This document shows, one piece after another, positions 27,160 through 35,452 of a DNA stretch of 40,915 bases (its first letter is position 1; each line of letters begins with the position of its first letter). This DNA comes from Rhodospirillaceae bacterium (lineage in GTDB: Bacteria > Pseudomonadota > Alphaproteobacteria > UBA7985), in assembly GCA_002711265.1 (NCBI GenBank), contig PAGB01000035.1, positions 29,000 to 69,914 of the forward strand, written 5' to 3'. The notes beneath the pieces were generated by a model, which did not search any database, had not been told where the DNA came from, and worked only from the letters and a program-made list of their open reading frames with translations. The position numbers were made by a program, and so were the translations under genes.

Positions 27160-28233
27160 TCAGTGGAAAGTGTTCAGGCCATCCGCAAACACCAGCCTGA
27201 ATCCAAGAAAGTGAGAGCGGCGCCAGTCACCTGCATCCAGCGCTGGCACGGCTGCGGCACGGCCGCCGCGGCGCAGGATGATCCGCGACGGGCTGACACC
27301 CTGCGCGATGAGCAGCGCCCGCATCTTTGACCCCATGAAGAAGCCAACATGATCAGGTGTCTCTTCGTCCTCGACCGGGCGTACGACGGCCAGCAGTTCC
27401 AGTTGGGCGTCAGGATGCTGCGCCTCCAGCATCTGCGCCAGTGCGGTCGTAGCGGCATTAGCCAGTCGGATATCCGTGAAGCTCACATCCCGGTCAAAGC
27501 CCACCAGCATGGCCGAGACGGCTTGAATCGTCTGGACTGAAATTTCAGGGCGGAGGTTTGAGGCACCCTGACCTTCGAGCATTTCAAATCTATCATCCGC
27601 AGCAGCAGGTGTGATCAGAATGTGGAGTAGGTTGCCCTCAATCAGCAGCCCGCCCACGCGATCCCGCTCGGTGGCAAGATCAGGATCAAGGTCGTAGGTG
27701 ACAGCCGGGTAGGACGCCGCGGCCAACTGAGCGCGGCTTGCACGCAGCTCGGTCTTCAGCGACTGCACCCGGGCCTCAAGATCCATGATCACCGCATCCC
27801 GTATCGAACCGGCATCGCGCAGTGAAGTCACGCTGGCGGAGTTAGCTTCGCGTTCAACCCGCGCTGTGCGTTGGCTCGGCCTCACCGCATCGGTGGTGAT
27901 GTTGGAGAGAACAAAGTGCAACGACAGTCGGGGGTGTCGTGCCTGCAATGTCGTCTCCAGCAGGCCAGCCGAAGCCGCATCAGGCACTAGCCCTTCAACC
28001 ACCACGTTGGCTGTGCGTCGGTCATAACGTGCGCTCAGCGGATAGCCTGCCAAAGGTTCCACGTCATGGATTGAGGTTTGAACTGCAGAGACGTTGAGGC
28101 TGATCCGCACCGCATTTATCAGGGCAATGGCCACCAGCGCGATCAGTACTACAGCGCCCAGCGCCACCAGAAAGGCGGTGACAGGACGACGCCCAAACTC
28201 CCAGCCTTTTCCCTGCTTTATGCTTGGACCCAC
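27160..28233 (-). CDS. Membrane-anchored OmpA-like protein, BON-like N-half
   Basis: 357-residue protein with one N-terminal membrane helix (about 18-44), a region of roughly 60-115 that resembles a BON-type beta-alpha repeat (NVVVEGLVPDAASAGLLETTL), a helical/coiled-coil stretch (about 118-175) and a C-terminal half (about 190-357) that follows the outline of an OmpA/MotB peptidoglycan-binding domain, ending SKMRALLIAQGVSPSRIIL. The usual NxxLSxxRA motif is only weakly kept, so this is a divergent member. It starts with GTG two bases after the stop of the 119-residue gene. Probably spans inner membrane to periplasm. Function not known. Confidence 0.6.
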   Translation of the reverse strand: MGPSIKQGKGWEFGRRPVTAFLVALGAVVLIALVAIALINAVRISLNVSAVQTSIHDVEPLAGYPLSARYDRRTANVVVEGLVPDAASAGLLETTLQARHPRLSLHFVLSNITTDAVRPSQRTARVEREANSASVTSLRDAGSIRDAVIMDLEARVQSLKTELRASRAQLAAASYPAVTYDLDPDLATERDRVGGLLIEGNLLHILITPAAADDRFEMLEGQGASNLRPEISVQTIQAVSAMLVGFDRDVSFTDIRLANAATTALAQMLEAQHPDAQLELLAVVRPVEDEETPDHVGFFMGSKMRALLIAQGVSPSRIILRRGGRAAAVPALDAGDWRRSHFLGFRLVFADGLNTFH

Positions 28234-28235
28234 GC

Positions 28236-28595
28236 TTATTTTCCGTCGGTAAGCATAACGTTGGAGAGATGTCGCAGCCCACGGTTCAGCAGGGCATCTC
28301 GTTCGCGGTCCCGGATCAGCTGCTGAGTATCACCGTTCAGGCTGGTGCCGAGCACATAAAGTTCATCGGCCAGACCACGTGGCGACGGCGTCAGCGCACC
28401 GTCCAAGCTTGCCGCGCGCCCCTCGTCCTGCGATGCCGGTCGGCGGAGATGGTCCAGCAACTCCCGGTTAAGTGCTGAAACGTCTAGCTCCGACACCGGC
28501 GTGACCGGGTCTTGTTCCGCGCGCACGCGCCCAAGATCTTTAGGCGTTGGTTGTTGCCACGCCAGTGTCGAGGCCTTGATTGGCTGTTCAGCCAT
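28236..28595 (-). CDS. Small hypothetical protein, first gene of a two-gene unit
   Basis: 119 residues, hydrophilic and without a signal peptide or membrane helix, so probably cytoplasmic. It starts MAEQPIKAST and is rich in Leu, Arg and Asp (RELLDHLRRPASQDEGRAA, residues about 44-62), with a helical C-terminal half ending LRHLSNVMLTDGK. The stop is two bases before the GTG start of the OmpA-like gene, so the two are likely one operon and perhaps act together. No family recognised. Confidence 0.6.
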   Translation of the reverse strand: MAEQPIKASTLAWQQPTPKDLGRVRAEQDPVTPVSELDVSALNRELLDHLRRPASQDEGRAASLDGALTPSPRGLADELYVLGTSLNGDTQQLIRDRERDALLNRGLRHLSNVMLTDGK

Positions 28596-28716
28596 AGCCC
28601 GTTCCTCAATTCATTCCATCAATATCGCGTCGACACCTCCTGAAGCTTTCTGCTCCTTTGTCCCGCACAGAAAGTTATGCGGGCGATGGGATACGACTTT
28701 AGGAAGGGTTGCAAAT

Positions 28717-28796
28717 CGGGGGCCAGTGGGCCGGATTTAGTCCGGCTGTGGTCGAAGAGGGTACCGCAGCCGAGGCTAGGCTAAGCGCTGCCCCCG
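28717..28796. other. Structured palindromic segment upstream of sapC
   Basis: An outer helix CGGGGGC (28717-28723) / GCCCCCG (28790-28796) encloses two hairpins that share bases: GCCGGA/TCCGGC (28730-28735/28741-28746) and GGCTGTGGT/ACCGCAGCC (28744-28752/28763-28771). The two are mutually exclusive, a feature seen in RNA switches but also arising by chance in GC-rich DNA. It lies 81 bases before the sapC ATG. No known riboswitch consensus recognised. Confidence 0.35.
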
Positions 28797-28877
28797 CAAG
28801 CTTGGTCTTGACCGGCGCTCACTCTGGCCGCAGGTAAGCACCGCACGCTTGCATTCACTAAGCCAAGGCCCACCCCC

Positions 28878-29606
28878 ATGAGCGCACTGCGCCAGCCTCC
28901 GCTGTATTCCAGCCCGATCCCGGTTTCAGCCAGTCGGCACCACAGCCTTTGCCTGCTGCCGGCCTTTAGCTTTGGCTACACCGGTGACGTGACTTCTCTA
29001 CCACTGGCGGCTGCGGAATTCCCTTCGGCGAGCCGAACCTATCCCATTGTTTTTACGCCACAATCTCCGTTTTCACCCGTGTGTATTCTGGGCATTCGAG
29101 ACTCTGGAAACCTATTCGTTGATGAAGCGGGTCAGTGGAATTCCGGGGCCTACTTACCTGCCTACGTCCGGCGCTTTCCCTTCCTGCTGATGGCCGATCC
29201 GGTCAGTGGTCGAATGGTCCTCGGCGTGGAAGAATCCAGCGGACGGCTGTCGTCGGACCAAGGCGACCGGTTGTTCGAACATCGCCAACCGACCCCGTTT
29301 CTGAACCAGACCCTATCGTTTTGCGCCGACTTCAACAGGCAATGGGACGAGAGCCTCGATATGGTGCGGGCCTTTTACGAGGCCGGGATCCTCATCGAAG
29401 AAGACAGCGAAGTTGAATTAAGCGAATCCCAGTCGCTTAAACTGGGCGGTTTTCTGATCGTTGATGAAACGCGACTGAACGACCTTGGCGACGACGTTTT
29501 CGCCCTTTGGCGGGCCCGAGGCTGGCTCCCCGCTCTTTACGCCCATCTTGCCTCTCGCCAAAATTGGGCCGATCTCGCCCGACGCCTCGGCCAGGGAGGC
29601 CGCTGA
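28878..29606 (+). CDS. SapC-family protein
   Basis: 242-residue protein of the SapC family (PF07277), common in proteobacteria and of unclear function; the name comes from a surface-array-associated Campylobacter protein. Typical features are PLYSSPIPVSASRHHSL at the N-terminus, the YPIVFTPQSPFSPVCILG strand, NSGAYLPAYVRRFPF (131-145 region) and FNRQWDESLDMVRAFYEAGIL. No clear signal peptide. It is followed 2 bases later by a flavin/PNPOx-fold gene in the same operon. Confidence 0.85.
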   Translation: MSALRQPPLYSSPIPVSASRHHSLCLLPAFSFGYTGDVTSLPLAAAEFPSASRTYPIVFTPQSPFSPVCILGIRDSGNLFVDEAGQWNSGAYLPAYVRRFPFLLMADPVSGRMVLGVEESSGRLSSDQGDRLFEHRQPTPFLNQTLSFCADFNRQWDESLDMVRAFYEAGILIEEDSEVELSESQSLKLGGFLIVDETRLNDLGDDVFALWRARGWLPALYAHLASRQNWADLARRLGQGGR

Positions 29607-29608
29607 CC

Positions 29609-30214
29609 ATGGCCCCCTCGCCTAAGCCCTTTGATGACCTGAAGCTGGCCCACGACGTGATCTGGAACGAGCTGCGCGAAGGTGCCGCCAAACCACGCAA
29701 TGCCTTCCACTGGGCGACGCTTTGCTACCTCGATGGCTTCACACCGGTGCCGCGCACCATCGTGCTGCGCGATATCGACCGCTCGGCCAAGCGCTTCGAG
29801 GTGCACACCGACGCGCGATCGCGCAAGGCGGCTGTCCTGCCCCGCGCCAAGCACGCCAGTCTGTCGTTCTACGAGCCCAAAAAGATGCTGCAGGTGACGG
29901 TGCTGGGCCGGGTCGAAATCCTCGATCCACGGGGGGCCGACACCGAGGCGGCCTGGTCCAGGTTGACCCTTTCGACCAAGGCCATCTACGCCAACCGCAT
30001 CGATCCCGGCACCGCCCTGCTGGAGCCAGAAAACACCACCGTTGCTGTCGATGATCTGACCGCAGAAGACCTGAGCCGGGCGCGCGCCAATTTCAGGGTT
30101 CTTCACCTGCAGGCCGATCGCCTCGAAGCGCTCAGCCTCGATGGCAATCATCGCCGGATGATCTACGACTACGGCCTTGCGGGGCAGCGTCGGGCGGCGT
30201 GGATCGCGCCCTGA
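29609..30214 (+). CDS. Pyridoxamine 5'-phosphate oxidase-fold flavoprotein
   Basis: 201-residue member of the FMN-binding split-barrel family, close to PNPOx/general stress FMN proteins. Features: ATLCYLDGFTPVPRTIVLRD (25-45), VHTDARSRKAAVL, ASLSFYEPKKMLQVTVLGRVEIL. The C-terminal PNPOx dimer motif of true PdxH is not obvious, so PdxH activity is uncertain. The ATG at 29609 has GGGAGG about 11 bases upstream and starts 2 bases after sapC, suggesting coupling. Confidence 0.78.
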   Translation: MAPSPKPFDDLKLAHDVIWNELREGAAKPRNAFHWATLCYLDGFTPVPRTIVLRDIDRSAKRFEVHTDARSRKAAVLPRAKHASLSFYEPKKMLQVTVLGRVEILDPRGADTEAAWSRLTLSTKAIYANRIDPGTALLEPENTTVAVDDLTAEDLSRARANFRVLHLQADRLEALSLDGNHRRMIYDYGLAGQRRAAWIAP

Positions 30215-30233
30215 TCTCGCCGGCGGATGACCC

Positions 30234-30833
30234 TTAGGGCCAGCCCAGCTCCTTCATATCTTCGTCGATGAACAGCAACTGGCAGGGGTTGGTGATCGAC
30301 TGCTCTTTAGCGGCGAGTTGGCAGGTGGCAAGGGCATCGCGCTGCACCTCGCTGGCCGTTCCCTGACCATGGACGAAGGCCCAGGCCTGCGCGCCGCCGG
30401 GCATGGGCTTGGTGACGGCGAAGGCCTTGGGTCCGAGCTGGCCGAGGTAGCGGCGGACATCGTCACGCAGTTCTTCGCTCGGTCGCCACGCGCCAGCCGC
30501 ACCGATGGCGGTGTTAGCGGCGGCATTGGCAGCTGCCAGGGCCGAAGCCGACTGTGCCGGAGCAGCGCCCGGCGCCAGCAGCGGTGCCGCATTTGTCGTC
30601 GGCACAGCCACCGCCGTGGTGGACAGCCCCAGCGTTTGCCGCGACAGGTCGCCTTCCTCGATCAGCATCACGTCCTTGCCGTCATCCCCGAAGTCGCCAA
30701 AGGGGCTGAACATGCTCAGCACCGAGCACCCACTCAACCCTAGACCCAGTCCAAGTACGATCAGCAGGGTCGCGCTGGTTCGACCCCAAGCGCCGGGTTT
30801 CATGCACTTGTGATCGGTATTTCGCTGCGCCAT
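30234..30833 (-). CDS. Lipoprotein with small C-terminal two-cysteine domain
   Basis: 199 residues. Signal peptide with lipobox LSGC, so an outer- or inner-membrane lipoprotein. An Ala-rich linker (about 75-110) leads to a folded C-terminal region with FAVTKPMPGGAQAWAFVHG and then two cysteines in ATCQLAAKEQ / NPCQLLFIDED. This C-terminal pattern recurs in the lipoprotein at 38774-39226. AGGAAG lies 6 bases before the ATG at 30833, so that start was preferred over 30854 and 30803. Divergent from the L,D-transpeptidase gene. No named family known to me. Confidence 0.7.
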   Translation of the reverse strand: MAQRNTDHKCMKPGAWGRTSATLLIVLGLGLGLSGCSVLSMFSPFGDFGDDGKDVMLIEEGDLSRQTLGLSTTAVAVPTTNAAPLLAPGAAPAQSASALAAANAAANTAIGAAGAWRPSEELRDDVRRYLGQLGPKAFAVTKPMPGGAQAWAFVHGQGTASEVQRDALATCQLAAKEQSITNPCQLLFIDEDMKELGWP

Positions 30834-30866
30834 AGCTGTCTTCCTGTTTCCCAATGCCCGCTAAGT

Positions 30867-30889
30867 TTGCTATACATACCCCATAGCAA
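30867..30889. promoter_or_regulatory. Operator-like inverted repeat in divergent promoter
   Basis: TTGCTAT-N9-ATAGCAA is a perfect 7-base inverted repeat in the 92-base AT-rich gap between the divergent lipoprotein and L,D-transpeptidase genes. It lies 34 bases before the lipoprotein ATG and 37 before the transpeptidase ATG, so one regulator could act on both. Confidence 0.45.
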
Positions 30890-30925
30890 GAAATAAAAAT
30901 TTTTATAAACATTTAAAATTATTTG

Positions 30926-32593
30926 ATGCCTATGGTTTTTGCATCGATTCGCCGCTTGGTCGGCGACCCGAGCGCCGGTGCCCGACATATTTCAGGTCTG
31001 GCCACTTGCCTCGGACTTTCATGCTGCCTTGGTCTCGTACCGTTGCAGACAGCCCCGGCCATCCCGCCACAAGCGGGCTATATCTCCGAACTCGCCGGGC
31101 CGCAGGCACTGCGCGCTGTGCTGAGCACGGCGCTTACGGCCGACCTGCGCACCTTTGGCGTGGACCGTGATGATCTGGAGCGGTTCTATGCCCAGCGCGA
31201 CTTTGCCCCGCTGTTCATCACCGACAGCGGCTGGCGACCGGACACCATTTCCACACTCACGCTGATGCAGGCAGCCGGGGCGCACGGGCTCAAGCCTGCC
31301 AACTACTGGGATGAAGGATTGGCTGACCTTGCCGGTGTCGAAGAGCCCGGGCGCATGCTGCACCAGGACCTGATGCTGACCGCAGCCACCCTGCGTTATG
31401 CCTCTGACATCTATAACGGGCGCTTCGCGAAATCACCGAAGCAGGATCCCGCCAGTCTCCTCGCTGGCTTTGACGATGGCAGCGAGGATCTGCCGGCCTT
31501 TCTGGCGGCGCTGGCGCCGAACAAGCCGGAATACCGGGGCCTGCAGGCCGTCCTCGCCAGCATGCGACAGGGCAGCGCCCTGCCCCTGCTCGGCATTGGT
31601 GAAGGACCGCTTCTGAGCCTTGGCACCCGTGATCCCACGGTGGTGCAGCTACGCCTGCACCTCGCCGCCACCGGCGACCTGCAGCTTGACAGCACGCACG
31701 ATGGGGGCAGCACGGGCGTCGAGGCCGACCGCTTTGACGCTGCGCTGGACACGGCCGTGCGCGCTTATCAGGCCCGTCATGGGCTGGTGGTCGACGGCAT
31801 CATTGGACGCAAATCCAAGGCCCGGATGAATGCTTCCCCCGAAGACCGCCTCGGGCTTGTGCTCGCCAATCTCGAACGGCTGCGCTGGGAAGAACGCCTG
31901 ATCAGCCACAAGCACGTGCGGGTGAACATCGCCAACTTCCAACTTGTCGCCCGCGAAGGTGAAGAAGACCGACTGTCCATGCCCGTGGTCGTCGGCCGCA
32001 ATTCCCGTCGTACCCCGGTCATCTCCGATCAGATCGTATCCCTGAAGTTCTCGCCTGATTGGACCGTACCCCGCTCAATCTTCGAGAAGGACTATCTGAG
32101 CAGCCTGCGCGCCGATCCAGGTTTCGCGATTGTGGAAGGCTTCGAAGTCTACAAGGACGGCGCGCTGATCAGCCCCTACCGCGTGCAGTGGCATGATCCG
32201 CGGATCTCACGGAAGGTGACCTTGCGCAAACCCCCCAGCAGTTACGGCCCGCTGGGCGGGGTCAGGTTTTCACTGACCAACGATATGGCGATTTTCCTCC
32301 ACGACACCCCGAGCACAAATCTGTTCGACCTCAGCCAGCGGGCGCATTCTTCGGGCTGCGTTCGGGTGGCAGAACCCGAAGCGCTGGCGGCCTATCTGCT
32401 TGAAGGCACGAACTGGGATGATCAGCGGATCAGCCGGGCCATGCTCGCGGGCTCGATCCAGATCGTAAAGCCGGTTGAGCCGGTACAGGTTTTCCTGTCC
32501 TACATGACCGCCTTTGTCGACGCCTATGGTCGCCTGCAACTGGTCAGCGATCCTTATGACCTCGATGAGGCGCTGATTAGCCGTCTGATGTGA
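30926..32593 (+). CDS. YcbB/LdtD-type L,D-transpeptidase
   Basis: Makes 3-3 peptidoglycan crosslinks, or attaches proteins, in the periplasm. About 555 residues: signal/anchor segment (residues 10-45), a long N-terminal scaffold, a peptidoglycan-binding-like region (VQLRLHLAATGDL ... AVRAYQARHGLVVDGIIG) near 235-300, and the YkuD catalytic domain with H474 and nucleophile C478 (HSSGCVRV). No ribosome binding site is obvious before the ATG at 30926; the ATG at 30932 or TTG at 30923 are possible. Divergent from the lipoprotein gene; followed by a MepK-like endopeptidase, echoing the ycbB-ycbK pair of enterobacteria. Confidence 0.9.
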   Translation: MPMVFASIRRLVGDPSAGARHISGLATCLGLSCCLGLVPLQTAPAIPPQAGYISELAGPQALRAVLSTALTADLRTFGVDRDDLERFYAQRDFAPLFITDSGWRPDTISTLTLMQAAGAHGLKPANYWDEGLADLAGVEEPGRMLHQDLMLTAATLRYASDIYNGRFAKSPKQDPASLLAGFDDGSEDLPAFLAALAPNKPEYRGLQAVLASMRQGSALPLLGIGEGPLLSLGTRDPTVVQLRLHLAATGDLQLDSTHDGGSTGVEADRFDAALDTAVRAYQARHGLVVDGIIGRKSKARMNASPEDRLGLVLANLERLRWEERLISHKHVRVNIANFQLVAREGEEDRLSMPVVVGRNSRRTPVISDQIVSLKFSPDWTVPRSIFEKDYLSSLRADPGFAIVEGFEVYKDGALISPYRVQWHDPRISRKVTLRKPPSSYGPLGGVRFSLTNDMAIFLHDTPSTNLFDLSQRAHSSGCVRVAEPEALAAYLLEGTNWDDQRISRAMLAGSIQIVKPVEPVQVFLSYMTAFVDAYGRLQLVSDPYDLDEALISRLM

Positions 32594-32797
32594 CTCGGGA
32601 AATGACCACGGTGAATTGGCTGCATTTCGACCACAATACCCGGGTACAACCGACTGTGAACTCGCCCTTTTGCATTGATTCGAAGATGATATGCACGTAA
32701 AGAGGGCCAGCTACACAGGGTTTAATTTCGCGCATTCATTTCCAGTATCAACCGCAAAGCGGGAGATTGGGGCGCGAACAAGGGATTCTTTACGGGG

Positions 32798-34045
32798 ATG
32801 CATTCGGTTCTGGATACGATTGCTGAGGCCATCGGGCGCAGCCGTTCTGCCTTCAGGAAGGCGAACCGGCGCCCGGGTCGGCGCGCAGCATTGCAGAGCT
32901 TTATCGCGTTAGGCGCGGCTGGCGGCGCGTACGGACTTTATCGGGGCACGAGGCTCGGCATCGCCGACCGGCTGGCCGGGACGGACCTCGGCTTTGACAA
33001 ACTACCCATGAACAAACTGATGCTCCAGCGCACCGGGCTGCTCGACCGGCTACCGGTGGAAGTGGTCGAGTACGAAGACCACGACCTTGACCTGCAGGAT
33101 CAGGATCCGAGCCTCGCCTTTGTCGACAAGGCTTCGGGAGAAGACCTCGACAGCATGCTCTCGTACCTGCTCGACCCCGTACAGCCCCCCATGGAATTTG
33201 CAGACAATATATCTGCTAGTGCCGCCTCCTCAACCAACCCTATTCCGCCTGTGATCCCAGCGCTGACGACGCCTGCGACGTCGACAAGCAATTCGGCCAT
33301 TGCTGCCGCTCCTTTGGTTCTCGCACCGTCGTCACGCGGATCGCTGCCCGCATCGCTTCCGACACCCCCGGTTATCCCGCAAATGCCGTCACGGCGTGGC
33401 GTGGCTGCAATTCCCCGACATGTCGCGCTGAACGATATGCCTCCTTCAACGCCGGAAATACCGCAGGGTTCCAGACGCTTGGACAACCTTGGCGACACCC
33501 AGCTCGCGGGGCTCTCACCGGCGGATACACCGCTGCATCTGGACCGCGCCAACGCCTCAGAGAAAACCCTGAGTATCGTCTCGACCCACACAGGCGAACA
33601 TCTACGAGTGCGCTTTGTTTCGGGTGGACGCTACGACGCCGGCGCTCTGGCAGAACTCAGCCATCTGATGCGTGACCACCGAAACGGGCAGGTACGGGAC
33701 ATCGACCGCGCCCTGTTTGATGCTGCATACGAGGTCGCCATGCGGACCACAGGCAGTGACCGGACCGTGCTGCATCTGGTGTCCGGCTACCGCTCGCCGG
33801 AGACAAACCGGCTGCTCCGCGAGCGGTCGGCCGGCGTCGCGAAGAATAGCTACCACGTCCGGGGGCGTGCCATGGACTTCTTCGTTGACGGCACCGAAAT
33901 CCGCGATGTCTATGTCGCCGCGCTGAAGTCGGGTGCGGGCGGGGTCGGCTACTACCCCAGCTCCAACTTCGTACACATCGACACCGGCCCGAGCCGCAGC
34001 TGGCCGGCACAATACAAGCCCTTCGCCTCGCAGTACCGGGCCTAG
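32798..34045 (+). CDS. MepK/YcbK-like peptidoglycan endopeptidase (DUF882), long N-region
   Basis: 415 residues; the catalytic DUF882/M15-like domain is only the last 150 or so (about 265-415). Zinc ligands match the family: H353 and D360 (HVRGRAMD) and H393 (VHID). MepK cleaves 3-3 crosslinks, so activity here is inferred by family. The first 240 residues hold a basic N-terminus with a twin Arg-type stretch (RRPGRRAALQSF) and a hydrophobic segment near 34-45 (FIALGAAGGAYGLY), then a Pro/Ser/Thr-rich low-complexity linker (about 130-220). This makes the protein about twice the usual length. It follows the L,D-transpeptidase by 204 bases. Confidence 0.85.
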   Translation: MHSVLDTIAEAIGRSRSAFRKANRRPGRRAALQSFIALGAAGGAYGLYRGTRLGIADRLAGTDLGFDKLPMNKLMLQRTGLLDRLPVEVVEYEDHDLDLQDQDPSLAFVDKASGEDLDSMLSYLLDPVQPPMEFADNISASAASSTNPIPPVIPALTTPATSTSNSAIAAAPLVLAPSSRGSLPASLPTPPVIPQMPSRRGVAAIPRHVALNDMPPSTPEIPQGSRRLDNLGDTQLAGLSPADTPLHLDRANASEKTLSIVSTHTGEHLRVRFVSGGRYDAGALAELSHLMRDHRNGQVRDIDRALFDAAYEVAMRTTGSDRTVLHLVSGYRSPETNRLLRERSAGVAKNSYHVRGRAMDFFVDGTEIRDVYVAALKSGAGGVGYYPSSNFVHIDTGPSRSWPAQYKPFASQYRA

Positions 34046-34135
34046 GCCCGCGCGACACCAATTGCCGCCCCGGTTTTACTTTGCCCGAAATTGCCGCTAA
34101 ACCCTGCGCGCAACGTCAATCAGGAAGGGTCCGGG

Positions 34136-34762
34136 GTGAGTCTCGAAACCTATCGCCAGTCGATCCGGGAAGGGAAGCGCGATGCCATCGTCGCTGCGGC
34201 CCAGCGGGTCTTTCTTGTACAAGGCTACCAAGGCGCAGCGATGGCCGGTATTGCCAAGGCTGCCGACGTATCGACGGCGACGCTGTACAAGCACTACGCC
34301 AATAAAGAGACCCTGTTCGAAGCCGTGGTCGCTGACCGAATTCGCAGCTTTGATACCGCCTTTCCCGCCAACAACGTCGACCCGAACCTTCCACTCGAAG
34401 AGGGCCTCAAGCTGATCTCGGCTAGTTTTGTTGAGCTGCTGCGCGATGAAGATACGCTCAACATTTTCCGGATTATCATCAGTGAAGTCAGCCGCTTTCC
34501 CGAGCTAAAGGACAAGATCTACACACTCGGGCGCAATCCCTTCCGTGCCAAGCTGATCTCTTTCCTACAGGAAAAGGTTGCTGCCGGGCAGCTCCCCAAT
34601 AAAAGCTTCTCGACCGCAGCGGAAAACTACATCGGTTTGCTCTCGTACTGGTTCATCTTCGCTAGGATTTTCAATCCCATGGCCCGGATCACAGATGAGC
34701 TGGCGGAAAGCATCATGAGCGAAGCTCGCGCTACCCTGATCGCCCGGCTAAAGGCCCTCTGA
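34136..34762 (+). CDS. TetR/AcrR family regulator
   Basis: 208-residue DNA-binding regulator. N-terminal helix-turn-helix (residues about 22-58) with GIAKAADVSTATLYKHYANKETLF, typical TetR form; the C-terminal ligand domain (TetR_C AefR-like in outline) carries NIFRIIISEVSRFPELKDK. I chose GTG at 34136 with AGGAAGGG 7 bases upstream; an ATG at 34091 would add 15 residues without a ribosome binding site. A direct repeat AATTGCCGC (34060-34068, 34089-34097) lies upstream. Ligand and targets unknown. Confidence 0.88.
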   Translation: MSLETYRQSIREGKRDAIVAAAQRVFLVQGYQGAAMAGIAKAADVSTATLYKHYANKETLFEAVVADRIRSFDTAFPANNVDPNLPLEEGLKLISASFVELLRDEDTLNIFRIIISEVSRFPELKDKIYTLGRNPFRAKLISFLQEKVAAGQLPNKSFSTAAENYIGLLSYWFIFARIFNPMARITDELAESIMSEARATLIARLKAL

Positions 34763-34787
34763 GCCCCCTAAGGCTGTCTGCAACAGC

Positions 34788-35282
34788 TCAGGGCAAATCG
34801 CTGAACCAGGGCCGGATCCGGTCTTCGAGATCGCTGTCTGCCACCTCGGTTTCTGGGGCAACCTTACCCGCAATGGACACGCCGGCCGCCCGCATTGGCT
34901 CCCGGTCGCCTGCGTGGCGCAACGGGTGCCAGTCGGGAATGTCCAGCCCCTGCTCGATGCGGATGTAGGCGCAGGTCGGTGGGAACAGATGCGGGCTCTC
35001 ACGCACGGTCTCAGGTGTCAGGACGATGCACTCTGGCACCACGGACTTGCGCCGCTCGTAGACGGCGCAGCCGCCATTTGCACAATCGTAACCGCGGCAG
35101 GCAACGTCGGTGATGTAGAGGCGCTCGTCGTCCTCGTCGATCAGCTTGACCAGGCAGCACTGACCACAGCCGTCACAGAGCGCTTCCCATTCGTCAGCGC
35201 CGAGGTCGTCCAACGGGCGATCAACCCAGAAGTCCGGGCGCAACGCCCCACTCTCCGGTCGCCACAGGGGCTTTGTGCTCAT
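34788..35282 (-). CDS. YcgN-family cysteine cluster protein
   Basis: 164-residue cytoplasmic protein of the YcgN/UPF0260 family, with clustered cysteines that suggest zinc or Fe-S binding: LCDGCGQCCL, ACRGYDCANGGCAVY, ECIVL and PPTCAYI. Length is usual. Function of the family is not known. It stands alone, convergent with the TetR gene and divergent from the alpha/beta hydrolase gene. Confidence 0.9.
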   Translation of the reverse strand: MSTKPLWRPESGALRPDFWVDRPLDDLGADEWEALCDGCGQCCLVKLIDEDDERLYITDVACRGYDCANGGCAVYERRKSVVPECIVLTPETVRESPHLFPPTCAYIRIEQGLDIPDWHPLRHAGDREPMRAAGVSIAGKVAPETEVADSDLEDRIRPWFSDLP

Positions 35283-35414
35283 CGTCTCAGATCCCGTTGC
35301 TCCACGATGCTTACGATATCGTCAGGGGCGCGGTTCAAGGTCAAGCCCAAGCCCACTGATTAAGGTTTGCCCGATTCCGGAATTCGCCTTGAACCCGGCG
35401 ACACGGACCATTAA

Positions 35415-35435
35415 CTAAAATTCAAAGCATTTTAG
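35415..35435. promoter_or_regulatory. Operator-like inverted repeat before alpha/beta hydrolase
   Basis: CTAAAAT-N7-ATTTTAG, a perfect 7-base inverted repeat in AT-rich sequence, ends 17 bases before the hydrolase ATG. Probably overlaps the promoter or the 5' leader. Confidence 0.45.
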
Positions 35436-35452
35436 TGTTTGGAGCTTGACTG

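Noticed and set aside
28717-28796. SRP RNA or cobalamin riboswitch near sapC
   Set aside because: The GGGGGC...GCCCCC outer stem recalled these, but neither the SRP GGAAGGAAGC-type core nor the cobalamin box is present.
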